In this document: piece by piece, positions 16,765-23,634 of the stretch
How the letters are laid out: each line of letters starts with the position of its first letter
Numbering within the stretch: the stretch's first letter is position 1
NCBI GenBank assembly: GCA_014360395.1
Contig: JACIXM010000044.1
Coordinates: 1-23,658, forward strand
DNA length: 23,658 nucleotides
Direction of reading: 5' to 3'
Origin: Actinotalea sp.
GTDB lineage: Bacteria > Actinomycetota > Actinomycetes > Actinomycetales > Cellulomonadaceae
Made by a program: the position numbers and the translations under genes
The notes under the pieces: model-generated
The model's database searches: none
What the model saw: the letters and a program-made list of their open reading frames with translations, nothing else
Told to the model about the DNA's origin: nothing

Positions 16765-17532
16765 ATGCCCCTGCCCGTCGTCCTTCTCCACGGCGCTCGG
16801 ACGTCCGGCACGATGTGGCGGGCGCAGCTCGAGGCGCTCGAGCGGGCGGGACGGCAGGCGGTGGCTCCGGACCTGCCCGGCCACGGCCGTCGGGTCCAGG
16901 AGACGTTCACGGTCGACGGCGCGCTGGAGGCCGTCGGCGAGGCGGTGGACCGGGTCGGGGGGCGCGCCGTCGTCGTCGGGCTGTCGCTCGGCGGCTACCT
17001 CGCCGCGGCGTGGGCGGCCCGCCACCCCGAGGGCACGGCGGCACTGCTGCTGTCGGGGTGCTCGACGGACCCGGACACGGTGCTGACCGGGGCCTGGCTC
17101 CAGGCGGCCCGCGTCATCGGGCACCTCCCGGACCGGGGCGCGGCGCTGAACCAGACGCTCGTGGAGCGGGCCCTGCCGCCGGAAGGCGCCGCGGACGCGG
17201 CCGCCGGGGGCTTCGCGCTGGACGTCATGGTCGACCTCCTCGACGCGATGCGGGCGCTGGACCCGCGCGCGGACCTGCAGCGCTTCACCGGCCCGGTCTG
17301 GTTCGCCAACGGGCAGTGGGACCACTTCCGCCTGCACGAGCGGCGCTTCCTCGCCGCGCGGCCCGGGGCGCGGCGCGTCGTCGTCCGGGGGGCGACGCAC
17401 CTGACGTCCCTGGTGCGACCGGTCGCGTTCACCCGGGTCCTGCTCGAGCTGCTGGAGGAGGTGGACCCGCCGGCCGTCCGTGCTGCGGGGCGTCAGCCGG
17501 CCGGTCGGCTGGCGGTCAGCCCGGGTCGGTGA
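16765..17532 (+). CDS. Alpha/beta hydrolase-fold protein
   Basis: This 255-residue protein has the marks of an alpha/beta hydrolase. VVLLHGARTSGTMW near the N-terminus provides the oxyanion region, and the nucleophile elbow GLSLGG has Ser74. A strand ending NGQWDHF contains Asp186 as candidate acid, and GATHL has His212 as candidate base. The substrate is unknown; esterase, lipase-like or lactonase activity are all possible. The start is the ATG at 16765 (GGAGG seven bases upstream) or a leaderless GTG at 16759. Its 3' end overlaps the convergent kinase gene by 17 bases. Confidence 0.85.
   Translation: MPLPVVLLHGARTSGTMWRAQLEALERAGRQAVAPDLPGHGRRVQETFTVDGALEAVGEAVDRVGGRAVVVGLSLGGYLAAAWAARHPEGTAALLLSGCSTDPDTVLTGAWLQAARVIGHLPDRGAALNQTLVERALPPEGAADAAAGGFALDVMVDLLDAMRALDPRADLQRFTGPVWFANGQWDHFRLHERRFLAARPGARRVVVRGATHLTSLVRPVAFTRVLLELLEEVDPPAVRAAGRQPAGRLAVSPGR
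17494..17511. terminator. Small hairpin at the convergent gene ends
   Basis: CAGCCG (17494-17499) pairs with CGGCTG (17506-17511) around a six-base loop. It lies inside the last codons of the hydrolase gene and just past the stop of the minus-strand kinase gene. It could terminate the minus-strand transcript, but there is no T-run and the stem is short. Confidence 0.3.
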
Positions 17533-18298
17533 GGCGTCGGATCGACCAGGCCCGCACCCCGCCGACGATCCCCGCGGAGTTGGGCACCACGACGACGTCG
17601 TCGCCCGACGCCGCCAGCGTGGTGGGGCTGACGAGCCGGGCGTTGCCGCCGCCGAGATAGAGCCGGTCCCAGCGGAACACCGGGCGCAGACCCTCGACGG
17701 CGCGGCGGACGCGCCGGGACCAGGCGCCGTCGCCGAGGCGTCGTCGTTCGGGCTCGCCGAGGTAGGAGTCGTAGGTGACGCCGCGGCGCACCGGCGCGTG
17801 GGACAGCTCCAGGTGCGGGGCCAGGACGCCGCCGTCGAACAGGGCCGAGCCGAGGCCGGTGCCGAGGGTGAGCACGAGCTCCAGCCCGCTCCCGGAGACG
17901 ACACCGGCCCCGTGCACCTCGGCGTCGTTGAGGACGAGCGTCGGGACCCCGAGCGCGGCGCGCAGCGCGGCCTCCATGTCCCGGCCGGCCCAGGCCTCGA
18001 CGAGCTCCGGGAGCACCCGGGTCCGCGGCCCGGAGCGCGTCACGTAGTGCGGCGTCGCGATGACGACGCCGTGGCGGATCATCCCCGGCATGCCGACCGT
18101 CGCGCGCTGCGCCGGCGGCAGCCCGGCGGCGATGTCGACGATCGTCCGGACGAGCCGCTCGGGGGGCAGGGGGTAGGGGGTCGGGACCCGGACGGGCGGG
18201 ACGTGGAGAGTGCCGGCGTCGTCGAGCACGGACGCCTTGATCCCGCCGCCCCCGCAGTCGACGGCGAGCGTGCGGCCCGCCTCGGTCTCTGCACTCAC
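17516..18298 (-). CDS. ROK-family sugar kinase, polyphosphate-glucokinase-like
   Basis: The 260-residue protein resembles the ROK/PpgK group, which phosphorylates glucose with ATP or polyphosphate. Visible parts are the phosphate loop VDCGGGGIK (residues 13-21), a GMPGM turn, and Asn124-Asp125 with the Asp as likely base. The block LTLGTGLGSALFDGG and the motif ELSH (164-167, in place of the usual E-x-GH) follow. A GGGNA loop lies near 216-220. The ROK zinc-cysteine cluster is absent, as in polyphosphate glucokinases. ATP or polyphosphate use cannot be decided from sequence by eye. The GTG start is 7 bases from a -10-like TAGCCT. Confidence 0.75.
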   Translation of the reverse strand: MSAETEAGRTLAVDCGGGGIKASVLDDAGTLHVPPVRVPTPYPLPPERLVRTIVDIAAGLPPAQRATVGMPGMIRHGVVIATPHYVTRSGPRTRVLPELVEAWAGRDMEAALRAALGVPTLVLNDAEVHGAGVVSGSGLELVLTLGTGLGSALFDGGVLAPHLELSHAPVRRGVTYDSYLGEPERRRLGDGAWSRRVRRAVEGLRPVFRWDRLYLGGGNARLVSPTTLAASGDDVVVVPNSAGIVGGVRAWSIRRLTDPG

Positions 18299-18305
18299 CC
18301 GCGTG

Positions 18306-18311
18306 AGGCTA
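18306..18311 (-). promoter_or_regulatory. -10-like element of the ROK kinase gene
   Basis: Read on the minus strand, TAGCCT lies seven bases before the GTG start at 18298, the arrangement of a leaderless message. With a 17-base spacer the -35 would fall at 18329-18334, the same six bases used by the opposing truA promoter. No SD is present in the seven-base interval. Confidence 0.5.
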
Positions 18312-18351
18312 GGCCCGCGGGGCGCCTGCCCGCCACGGTGACCCGCCTGGA

Positions 18352-18357
18352 TAGCGT
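18352..18357 (+). promoter_or_regulatory. -10-like element of truA
   Basis: TAGCGT is six bases before the truA GTG at 18364, with no SD between them, so the message is probably leaderless. A 17-base spacer would put the -35 at 18329-18334 (CCCGCC), a poor hexamer that coincides with the -35 position of the divergent kinase gene. Confidence 0.5.
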
Positions 18358-18363
18358 GGGCCC

Positions 18364-19302
18364 GTGGACGACAGGACCCCGCCCGGCACAGGACCCGACG
18401 ACGTGCCGCCGCCCGAGGCCCAGGACGTGGTGCGGGTCCGCCTGGACCTGTCCTACGACGGGACCGGGTTCGCCGGGTGGGCGGCGCAGCCGACGCTCCG
18501 CACCGTCCAGGGCACGCTGGAGGCGGCCCTGGGCACCGTCCTGCGCTGCCCGCCGCCGCGGCTCACGGTCGCCGGGCGCACGGACGCCGGGGTGCACGCG
18601 CGCGGCCAGGTCGCCCACGTGGACCTCGAGCGCGCCGTGTGGCTCGCCGTCCGCGGCCGGATGGAGGGCGACCCGGGGGAGGTCCTGGTGCGCCGCCTCG
18701 CGGGCGTGCTGCCGCCGGACGTCGTCGTGCACCGCGCCGCGGGAGCTCCGGAGGGGTTCGACGCCCGCTTCTCCGCGCTGCACCGCCGGTACGCCTACCG
18801 GATCGCCGACGACGTCGCCCAGGTCGACCCCCTGCGTCGCGCGCACGTCGTGCGCCACCGCGTCCCCCTCGACGCCACCGCCATGAGCGAGGCGGCCGCG
18901 GGGCTGGTCGGCCGGCACGACTTCGCGGCCTTCTGCCGCGCGCGGCCGGACGCGACGACCATCCGCACCCTCCAGGTCCTCGACGTGGTCCGGCCGACGC
19001 AGGGCCGGGACGCCGGGCTCGTCGTGGCGGTGGTCCAGGCGGACGCCTTCTGCCACTCGATGGTCCGGGCGCTCGTCGGGGCGCTGGTCGCGGTGGGGGA
19101 GGGCCGGCGGCCCGTCGACTGGCCGACGGCCCTGCTCGCCGGGCGGCGGCGGGAGGGCGGCGCGGTCGTCGCGCCCGCGCACGGTCTGACCCTGGAGGAG
19201 GTGGCCTACCCCGCCGCCGAGCGCCTCGCGGAGCGGGCAACCCTGACCCGGGCCCGGCGGGCGGCCGACGACGTGGACGGCGCGGCCGGTCCGCCCGGAT
19301 GA
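18364..19302 (+). CDS. truA: tRNA pseudouridine(38-40) synthase TruA
   Basis: TruA converts uridines 38-40 of the tRNA anticodon arm to pseudouridine. The 312-residue product has the N-terminal [23 protein letters not shown], and the catalytic signature [15 protein letters not shown] with Asp74. It also has [11 protein letters not shown] and the C-terminal [18 protein letters not shown]. An extension of about 22 residues (Pro/Asp/Glu-rich) precedes the core. The GTG start is predicted to be leaderless. In many actinobacteria truA directly follows rplQ; here two genes intervene. Confidence 0.95.
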   Translation: MDDRTPPGTGPDDVPPPEAQDVVRVRLDLSYDGTGFAGWAAQPTLRTVQGTLEAALGTVLRCPPPRLTVAGRTDAGVHARGQVAHVDLERAVWLAVRGRMEGDPGEVLVRRLAGVLPPDVVVHRAAGAPEGFDARFSALHRRYAYRIADDVAQVDPLRRAHVVRHRVPLDATAMSEAAAGLVGRHDFAAFCRARPDATTIRTLQVLDVVRPTQGRDAGLVVAVVQADAFCHSMVRALVGALVAVGEGRRPVDWPTALLAGRRREGGAVVAPAHGLTLEEVAYPAAERLAERATLTRARRAADDVDGAAGPPG

Positions 19303-19327
19303 CGCCGCGGAGTGGTTTGGGCAGAAT
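19299..19327 (+). promoter_or_regulatory. Weak candidate promoter for the GAF-ANTAR gene
   Basis: ATGACG (19299-19304) and CAGAAT (19322-19327) are 17 bases apart and overlap the truA stop. Transcription would start near 19334, before both candidate starts of the next gene. Each hexamer has two mismatches to consensus, so this is tentative. Confidence 0.3.
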
Positions 19328-19381
19328 CACCAGGCACAGCGGGGGAACGCCGTGCAGCGACCGACCACCGAGGGGAGTCCC

Positions 19382-20179
19382 GTGACCGCCACCCGCCCCA
19401 GCGCCGATCCCGTCCGCGTCGCGGCGACGATCGCCGACCTCACCACCTACGCGTCGTCGGACGCCTGCAGCGCGGTCGCGGACCTCGCGCAGCGTCTGGT
19501 CGACCTCGCCGTCGACCTCGTCCGGGCCCGCGCGGCCGGGATGCTCCTGGTCGTGGATCCGGTCGAGCAGGTCGGTGACGACGGACCCGCGGCGGAGGTG
19601 CTCGCCAGCACGGACCACACGACCGCGCTGCTCGAGATCGTCCAGGTGCGCTCGGGCGAGGGCCCGTGCCTCGCCGCCCTGCGGACCGGCTCGGTGGTCG
19701 TGGTCGACGACGTGGCCGACGTCGCCGAGCAGTGGCCGGCGTGGACCGACGGTGCCCGGGCACTGGGGGTCCGGTCCGCCTACGGCATCCCGCTGCACGC
19801 CCACGGCGCCGTGGTCGGGGCGCTCAACGTCTTCCTCGACACCCAGCCACCCCTGGAACCGGCCGACGTGGCCGTGCTCGCGTCGCTCGGCGAGGCGGCT
19901 GCCGGCGCGCTCGTCCACCACCGGGCGGTCGCCGACGCCGAGACGCTCGCGGTCCAGCTGCAGCGGGCGCTGGACAGCCGGGTCGTCATCGAGCAGGCCA
20001 AGGGGCTCGTCGCCGAGCGCCACGGGCTCGACGTGGGGGAGGCGTTCCGCCTGCTCCGGGCCCGCGCCCGTGCGTCCTCCCGGGCGCTGAGCGAGGTCGC
20101 GGCCGCCGTCGTGGAGGGGACCGAGCACATCGAGCCGGTCAGGACGACCGACGCCGGGCCGGGCGGCAGCCGCAGCTAG
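19382..20179 (+). CDS. GAF and ANTAR domain RNA-binding regulator
   Basis: The protein has an N-terminal GAF sensory domain (about residues 26-175) with SGEGPCLAAL and GVRSAYGIPLHAHGAVVGALNVF. A C-terminal ANTAR domain follows (about 191-246; LDSRVVIEQAKGLVAERHGLDV, AFRLLRARAR). ANTAR domains bind paired RNA hairpins and prevent termination; the GAF domain would sense a ligand or redox state. No kinase lies nearby, so the signal is unknown. Two GTG starts are possible: 19352 (275 residues, GGGGGAA upstream) or 19382 (265 residues, GGGGAG upstream). The second is chosen on its slightly better SD. It converges on the DUF5709 gene with 21 bases between. Confidence 0.88.
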   Translation: MTATRPSADPVRVAATIADLTTYASSDACSAVADLAQRLVDLAVDLVRARAAGMLLVVDPVEQVGDDGPAAEVLASTDHTTALLEIVQVRSGEGPCLAALRTGSVVVVDDVADVAEQWPAWTDGARALGVRSAYGIPLHAHGAVVGALNVFLDTQPPLEPADVAVLASLGEAAAGALVHHRAVADAETLAVQLQRALDSRVVIEQAKGLVAERHGLDVGEAFRLLRARARASSRALSEVAAAVVEGTEHIEPVRTTDAGPGGSRS

Positions 20180-20200
20180 CCGGTCAGGCGACCCCCGGCG

Positions 20201-20641
20201 TCAGAGGGCCTCGTCGTCCTCGACGACGTGGACGGCGGCCTCCTCGGCGCTCGCCCCGCTGCCGGCTATGCCGACGTCCCGGGCCATGGTGTCCGCGGTG
20301 GGCTCGCCCGTCGGGCCGGCCTCGTCGGCCGCCAGGCGGCCGGCCCGGTCCGCCTCCCGCGCGCCGGCGGTCGGCCCGTCCGGGGTGTCCCAGACCTCGG
20401 GCTCCTCCTGGGCGAGCTTGTCGTCCAGGCGCTCGCCGAGGACCTGGTCCAGGTGCGTCTCGAGGCGGTTGCCCGGCGGCCGCTCCGGCGGGGAGTAGCC
20501 CTCGTCGAGGACGCTGTCGACGCCGCGGTCCAGCAGCGTGTCCTCGTGCTCGAGCTGGTCGGTGTCGCCCTCGGCCACGCCCTCGGGGTCGGCCGAGGTG
20601 GCGGGCGTGTCGCCGAGGGAGTCGTTGCTGGGTGTGGTCAT
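20201..20641 (-). CDS. DUF5709-family protein of unknown function
   Basis: The 146-residue product is strongly acidic and probably mostly unstructured. It carries DTLLDRGVDSVLDEGYSPPERP (residues 34-55, with LDRGV and LDEGYSPPERP as key parts). It also has GERLDDKLAQEEPEV and a C-terminal DVGIAGSGASAEEAAVHVVED. I recognise this pattern as the actinobacterial DUF5709 family, whose function is unknown to me. The ATG at 20641 is chosen because the conserved part starts soon after. A longer frame from 20752 would add 37 unconserved residues overlapping the promoter region. There is no signal peptide or membrane segment. Confidence 0.85.
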   Translation of the reverse strand: MTTPSNDSLGDTPATSADPEGVAEGDTDQLEHEDTLLDRGVDSVLDEGYSPPERPPGNRLETHLDQVLGERLDDKLAQEEPEVWDTPDGPTAGAREADRAGRLAADEAGPTGEPTADTMARDVGIAGSGASAEEAAVHVVEDDEAL

Positions 20642-20647
20642 GCCGCC

Positions 20648-20653
20648 ACGGTC
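20648..20653 (-). promoter_or_regulatory. -10-like element of the DUF5709 gene
   Basis: On the minus strand GACCGT lies six bases before the ATG at 20641. It is one base off TANNNT. No SD is present, so a leaderless message is possible. It is in the 119-base divergent region shared with the ABC-F gene. Confidence 0.35.
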
Positions 20654-20720
20654 GCACCGGCACCTGCCCGTCGCATCCGGAGCGCAGGGGGTCCCCGTGA
20701 CGGGGTCGGGCACGGACATG

Positions 20721-20737
20721 CCGTCGTCCGACGACGG
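20721..20737. promoter_or_regulatory. Perfect palindrome upstream of the ABC-F gene, possible operator
   Basis: CCGTCGTC (20721-20728) and GACGACGG (20730-20737) are exact reverse complements around a single base. The site covers the expected -35 region of the ABC-F promoter (-10-like GACACT at 20748-20753). A dimeric repressor could bind here. No adjacent DNA-binding regulator gene is visible, and short palindromes arise by chance in such GC-rich DNA. Confidence 0.4.
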
Positions 20738-20747
20738 CGCCGCGCGC

Positions 20748-20753
20748 GACACT
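20748..20753 (+). promoter_or_regulatory. -10-like element of the ABC-F gene
   Basis: GACACT, one base from TANNNT, lies seven bases before the ATG at 20761 with no SD between. This suggests a leaderless transcript like those of truA and the ROK kinase gene. Confidence 0.4.
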
Positions 20754-20760
20754 GGCCTGC

Positions 20761-22437
20761 ATGGGTCACGTGGACGTCCAGGGCGTCGGGTACGTGCTGC
20801 CCGACGGCCGCCCGTTGCTGTCGGAGGTCGACCTGCGGGTGGGGGACGGGGCGAAGGTCGCGCTGGTGGGGCCGAACGGGGCGGGCAAGACGACGCTGCT
20901 GCGGCTCGTCGCCGGGGACGAGGCGCCGCACACGGGCGTCGTCGTGCGCAGCGGGGGCCTGGGCGTCATGCGCCAGGCCGTCGGGCGGATCGACGACGAC
21001 CGCTCCGTCCGGGACCTGCTCGCGTCGCTGGCACGCCCGGCCGTCCGGGACGCGGCCGTGGAGCTGGCCGCCGCCGAGCTGGCGATCATGGAGGTCGACG
21101 ACGAGCCCGCCCAGCTGAGGTACGCGCAGGCGCTCGCGGACTGGGCGGACGTCGGGGGCTACGAGGCCGAGGCCGGCTGGGACCGGGTGACCGACGCCGT
21201 GCTGTCCGTCCCGTTCGAGCGGGCCCAGTACCGCCAGGTCCGCAGCCTGTCGGGGGGCGAGCAGAAGCGGCTCGTGCTCGAGGCGCTGCTGCGCGGCGCC
21301 GACGAGGTCCTGCTGCTGGACGAGCCCGACAACTACCTCGACGTGCCCACCAAGCGCTGGCTCGAGGCCCGGCTGGCCGCGTCGGGCAAGACGGTCCTGT
21401 TCGTCAGCCACGACCGCGAGCTGCTGGCGCGGACCGCGACCCACGTCGCGAGCCTGGAGCCGACGGCGGTCGGGTCGCGCCTGTGGGTCCACGGAGGTGG
21501 CTTCGCGACCTTCCCGGACGCGCGGGCCGCGCGGCGCGAGCGGCACGAGGAGCTGACCCGCCGGTGGGAGGAGGACCACGCCCAGCTGCGTCGTCTCGTC
21601 AACGACCTCAAGATCAGGGCCACGTTCAACGACGGGATGGCCTCCCGCTACCAGGCGGCCCGCACCCGGCTGCGCCGGTTCGAGGAGGCCGGGCCCCCGG
21701 TCGTCCTCACGCACGACCAGGACGTGCAGGTGCGCCTGCGCGGCGGCCGGACGGGCAAGCGCGCCGTCGTCGCCGACCAGCTCGGTCTGACGGGGCTGCT
21801 GCGGCCCTTCGACCTCGAGGTGTGGTTCGGGGAGCGGGTGGCCGTGCTCGGCTCCAACGGCTCGGGCAAGTCCCACCTCCTGCGCCTGCTCGCGGCCGGC
21901 GGGACCGACCCCGGGCCGGACCAGGTACCCGAGCACGTGCCGGCGCCCGTGCCGCACACCGGGCGGCTGACGCTGGGCGCCCGGGTGCGGCCGGGCTGGT
22001 TCGCGCAGAGCGACACCCACCCGGCCCTGCACGGGCGGACGCTGCTGGAGATCCTGCACCGCGGTGACGGCGGGCGCGCCGGCCTGGGCCGGGAGCCGGC
22101 GAGCAAGGCGCTGGACCGGTACGAGCTGGTGGCGGCCGCCGAGCAGCGGTACGAGACCCTCTCCGGCGGTCAGCAGGCGCGGTTCCACATCCTGCTGCTG
22201 GAGCTGTCCGGCGCGACGCTGCTGCTCCTGGACGAGCCCACCGACAACCTCGACCTGCACTCCGCCGAGGCGCTCGAACGGGGTCTCGCGGCGTTCGAGG
22301 GGACCGTGCTCGCGGTCACGCACGACCGGTGGTTCGCGCGCGGGTTCGACCGCTTCCTCGTGCTGGGGGAGGACGGCAGCGTGGTCGAGACGCCGGAGCC
22401 CGTCTGGGACGTGCAGCGGGTCCAGCGCGCCCGATGA
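20761..22437 (+). CDS. ABC-F family ATPase
   Basis: This 558-residue protein has two ABC ATPase domains in one chain and no membrane segments, the layout of ABC-F proteins that act on the ribosome. Domain 1 has Walker A GPNGAGKTT (37-45), signature LSGGEQK (163-169), Walker B LLLDEPDN (184-191) and SHD (216-218). A charged linker spans about 255-318. Domain 2 has GSNGSGKS (364-371), LSGGQQ (467-472), LLLLDEPTDN (487-496) and THDR (520-523). It may be a translation factor or an antibiotic-resistance/self-protection factor; the linker is short, which argues mildly against a long-arm resistance type. It lies upstream of rplM. Confidence 0.92.
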   Translation: MGHVDVQGVGYVLPDGRPLLSEVDLRVGDGAKVALVGPNGAGKTTLLRLVAGDEAPHTGVVVRSGGLGVMRQAVGRIDDDRSVRDLLASLARPAVRDAAVELAAAELAIMEVDDEPAQLRYAQALADWADVGGYEAEAGWDRVTDAVLSVPFERAQYRQVRSLSGGEQKRLVLEALLRGADEVLLLDEPDNYLDVPTKRWLEARLAASGKTVLFVSHDRELLARTATHVASLEPTAVGSRLWVHGGGFATFPDARAARRERHEELTRRWEEDHAQLRRLVNDLKIRATFNDGMASRYQAARTRLRRFEEAGPPVVLTHDQDVQVRLRGGRTGKRAVVADQLGLTGLLRPFDLEVWFGERVAVLGSNGSGKSHLLRLLAAGGTDPGPDQVPEHVPAPVPHTGRLTLGARVRPGWFAQSDTHPALHGRTLLEILHRGDGGRAGLGREPASKALDRYELVAAAEQRYETLSGGQQARFHILLLELSGATLLLLDEPTDNLDLHSAEALERGLAAFEGTVLAVTHDRWFARGFDRFLVLGEDGSVVETPEPVWDVQRVQRAR

Positions 22438-22478
22438 CCGTGCGGCCGCACCGGCCACCAGGCAGCGCCTAGCAGGTT

Positions 22479-22508
22479 TTGACCCTCGTGCCGGCGTGCG
22501 GGTACTCT
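22479..22508 (+). promoter_or_regulatory. Promoter of rplM-rpsI
   Basis: TTGACC (22479-22484) and TACTCT (22503-22508) are separated by 18 bases, a good match to a housekeeping sigma factor promoter. It is the clearest promoter in the window. Transcription would begin near 22515 and give a leader of about 140 nt before rplM. The leader has a short stem, GGCGC/GCGCC, at 22591-22607. This leader may carry L13 feedback control, as in other bacteria, but I cannot show it. Confidence 0.75.
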
Positions 22509-22654
22509 GGCGTGTCGTTGTGCGTCCCAGCGGACCGGTGCCTCCCACTCGCCAGTCGCGGCCGCACGGCACCTGACCTCATCGGAGCCCGGCGCGCCCA
22601 GTGCGCCGCTGCGACGATGCCACTTGAGAAGCACCAGAAACGAAGGCTACGACC

Positions 22655-23113
22655 GTGCGCACGTACACCCCGAAGCCCGGCGACGTCGAGCGGACCTGGC
22701 ACGTCATCGACGCGACCGACGTCGTCCTCGGCCGCCTGGCGACCCACGTCGCCACGCTGCTGCGCGGCAAGCACAAGGCGACCTTCGCCCCGCACGTCGA
22801 CCAGGGCGACTTCGTCATCGTCGTCAACGCCGACAAGGTCGCGCTGACCGGCAACAAGCGGGAGCAGAAGCTCGCCTACCGCCACTCCGGCTACCCGGGC
22901 GGCCTGCGCGCCGTCCCCTACAGCGAGCTGCTGGCCAAGAAGCCGGAGCGCGCCGTGGAGAAGGCCGTGCGCGGCATGCTCCCGAAGAACTCCCTGGGCC
23001 GTGCCCAGCTGAGCAAGCTGAAGGTCTACGCCGGCCCGGAGCACCCGCACGCGGCGCAGCAGCCCAAGCCGTTCGAGATCACCCAGGTCGCCCAGCAGCC
23101 CGCCGGCCGCTGA
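22655..23113 (+). CDS. rplM: Large ribosomal subunit protein uL13
   Basis: L13, 152 residues, is an early 50S assembly protein. It starts with GTG ([20 protein letters not shown]). It also has [26 protein letters not shown] and [34 protein letters not shown], all characteristic. The C-terminus carries [17 protein letters not shown]. The SD is weak (GAAGG, 22642-22646). A 38-base gap leads to rpsI, forming the usual rplM-rpsI pair. Confidence 0.98.
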   Translation: MRTYTPKPGDVERTWHVIDATDVVLGRLATHVATLLRGKHKATFAPHVDQGDFVIVVNADKVALTGNKREQKLAYRHSGYPGGLRAVPYSELLAKKPERAVEKAVRGMLPKNSLGRAQLSKLKVYAGPEHPHAAQQPKPFEITQVAQQPAGR

Positions 23114-23151
23114 CCGACCGACACGTACCCCAAGGACGCGAGGACCTACCA

Positions 23152-23634
23152 GTGGCCGAGACCACCGTGGACATCGAGGGCGACGAGACGCCCACCAGCT
23201 ACACCTCCGAGAGCAGCGCGCCGACCGGCCGTGGCCAGAGCCTGACGGCCCCGGGCCAGGCGCTCGGTCGCCGCAAGGAGGCCGTGGCCCGCGTGCGCCT
23301 CGTCCCCGGCACCGGCCAGTGGAAGATCAACGGGCGGACGCTCGAGGAGTACTTCCCGAACAAGGTGCACCAGCAGCTGGTCAACAGCCCGCTGAAGCTC
23401 GTGGACGTCGAGGGTCGCTTCGACGTCATCGCCCGCATCGACGGCGGTGGCGTCTCCGGCCAGGCCGGCGCCCTGCGCCTGGGCATCGCCCGCGCGCTCA
23501 ACGTCATCGACGCCGAGCACAACCGACCGGCGCTGAAGAAGGCCGGCTTCCTCACCCGCGACGCCCGCGTCGTCGAGCGCAAGAAGGCCGGTCTGAAGAA
23601 GGCCCGCAAGGCCCCGCAGTACTCGAAGCGCTGA
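23152..23634 (+). CDS. rpsI: Small ribosomal subunit protein uS9
   Basis: S9, 160 residues, is a 30S head protein whose C-terminal tail reaches P-site tRNA. The core contains [35 protein letters not shown] and [19 protein letters not shown]. It ends in the basic tail [12 protein letters not shown], with the terminal Lys-Arg that contacts tRNA. A polar N-terminal extension of about 35 residues is normal for actinobacteria. The GTG at 23152 has GAGGA (23140-23144) seven bases upstream. The last 24 bases of the window hold no feature. Confidence 0.97.
   Translation: MAETTVDIEGDETPTSYTSESSAPTGRGQSLTAPGQALGRRKEAVARVRLVPGTGQWKINGRTLEEYFPNKVHQQLVNSPLKLVDVEGRFDVIARIDGGGVSGQAGALRLGIARALNVIDAEHNRPALKKAGFLTRDARVVERKKAGLKKARKAPQYSKR

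Noticed and set aside
14353..17904. A very long open frame on the minus strand (over 1100 codons) opposite rpsK, rpoA, rplQ and the hydrolase.
   Set aside because: It lies antisense to well-identified genes, has the Arg/Asp/Gly/Leu-rich makeup of GC-rich shadow frames and shows no recognisable domain.
20184..20762. A second minus-strand frame of 192 codons over the DUF5709 gene.
   Set aside because: The overlapping frame carries recognisable DUF5709 motifs; this one is an Arg/Gly-rich shadow.
20761..22437. The ABC-F protein as an ABC transporter ATPase.
   Set aside because: Two ATPase domains in one chain joined by a charged linker, with no membrane protein gene nearby, fit ABC-F and not a transporter.
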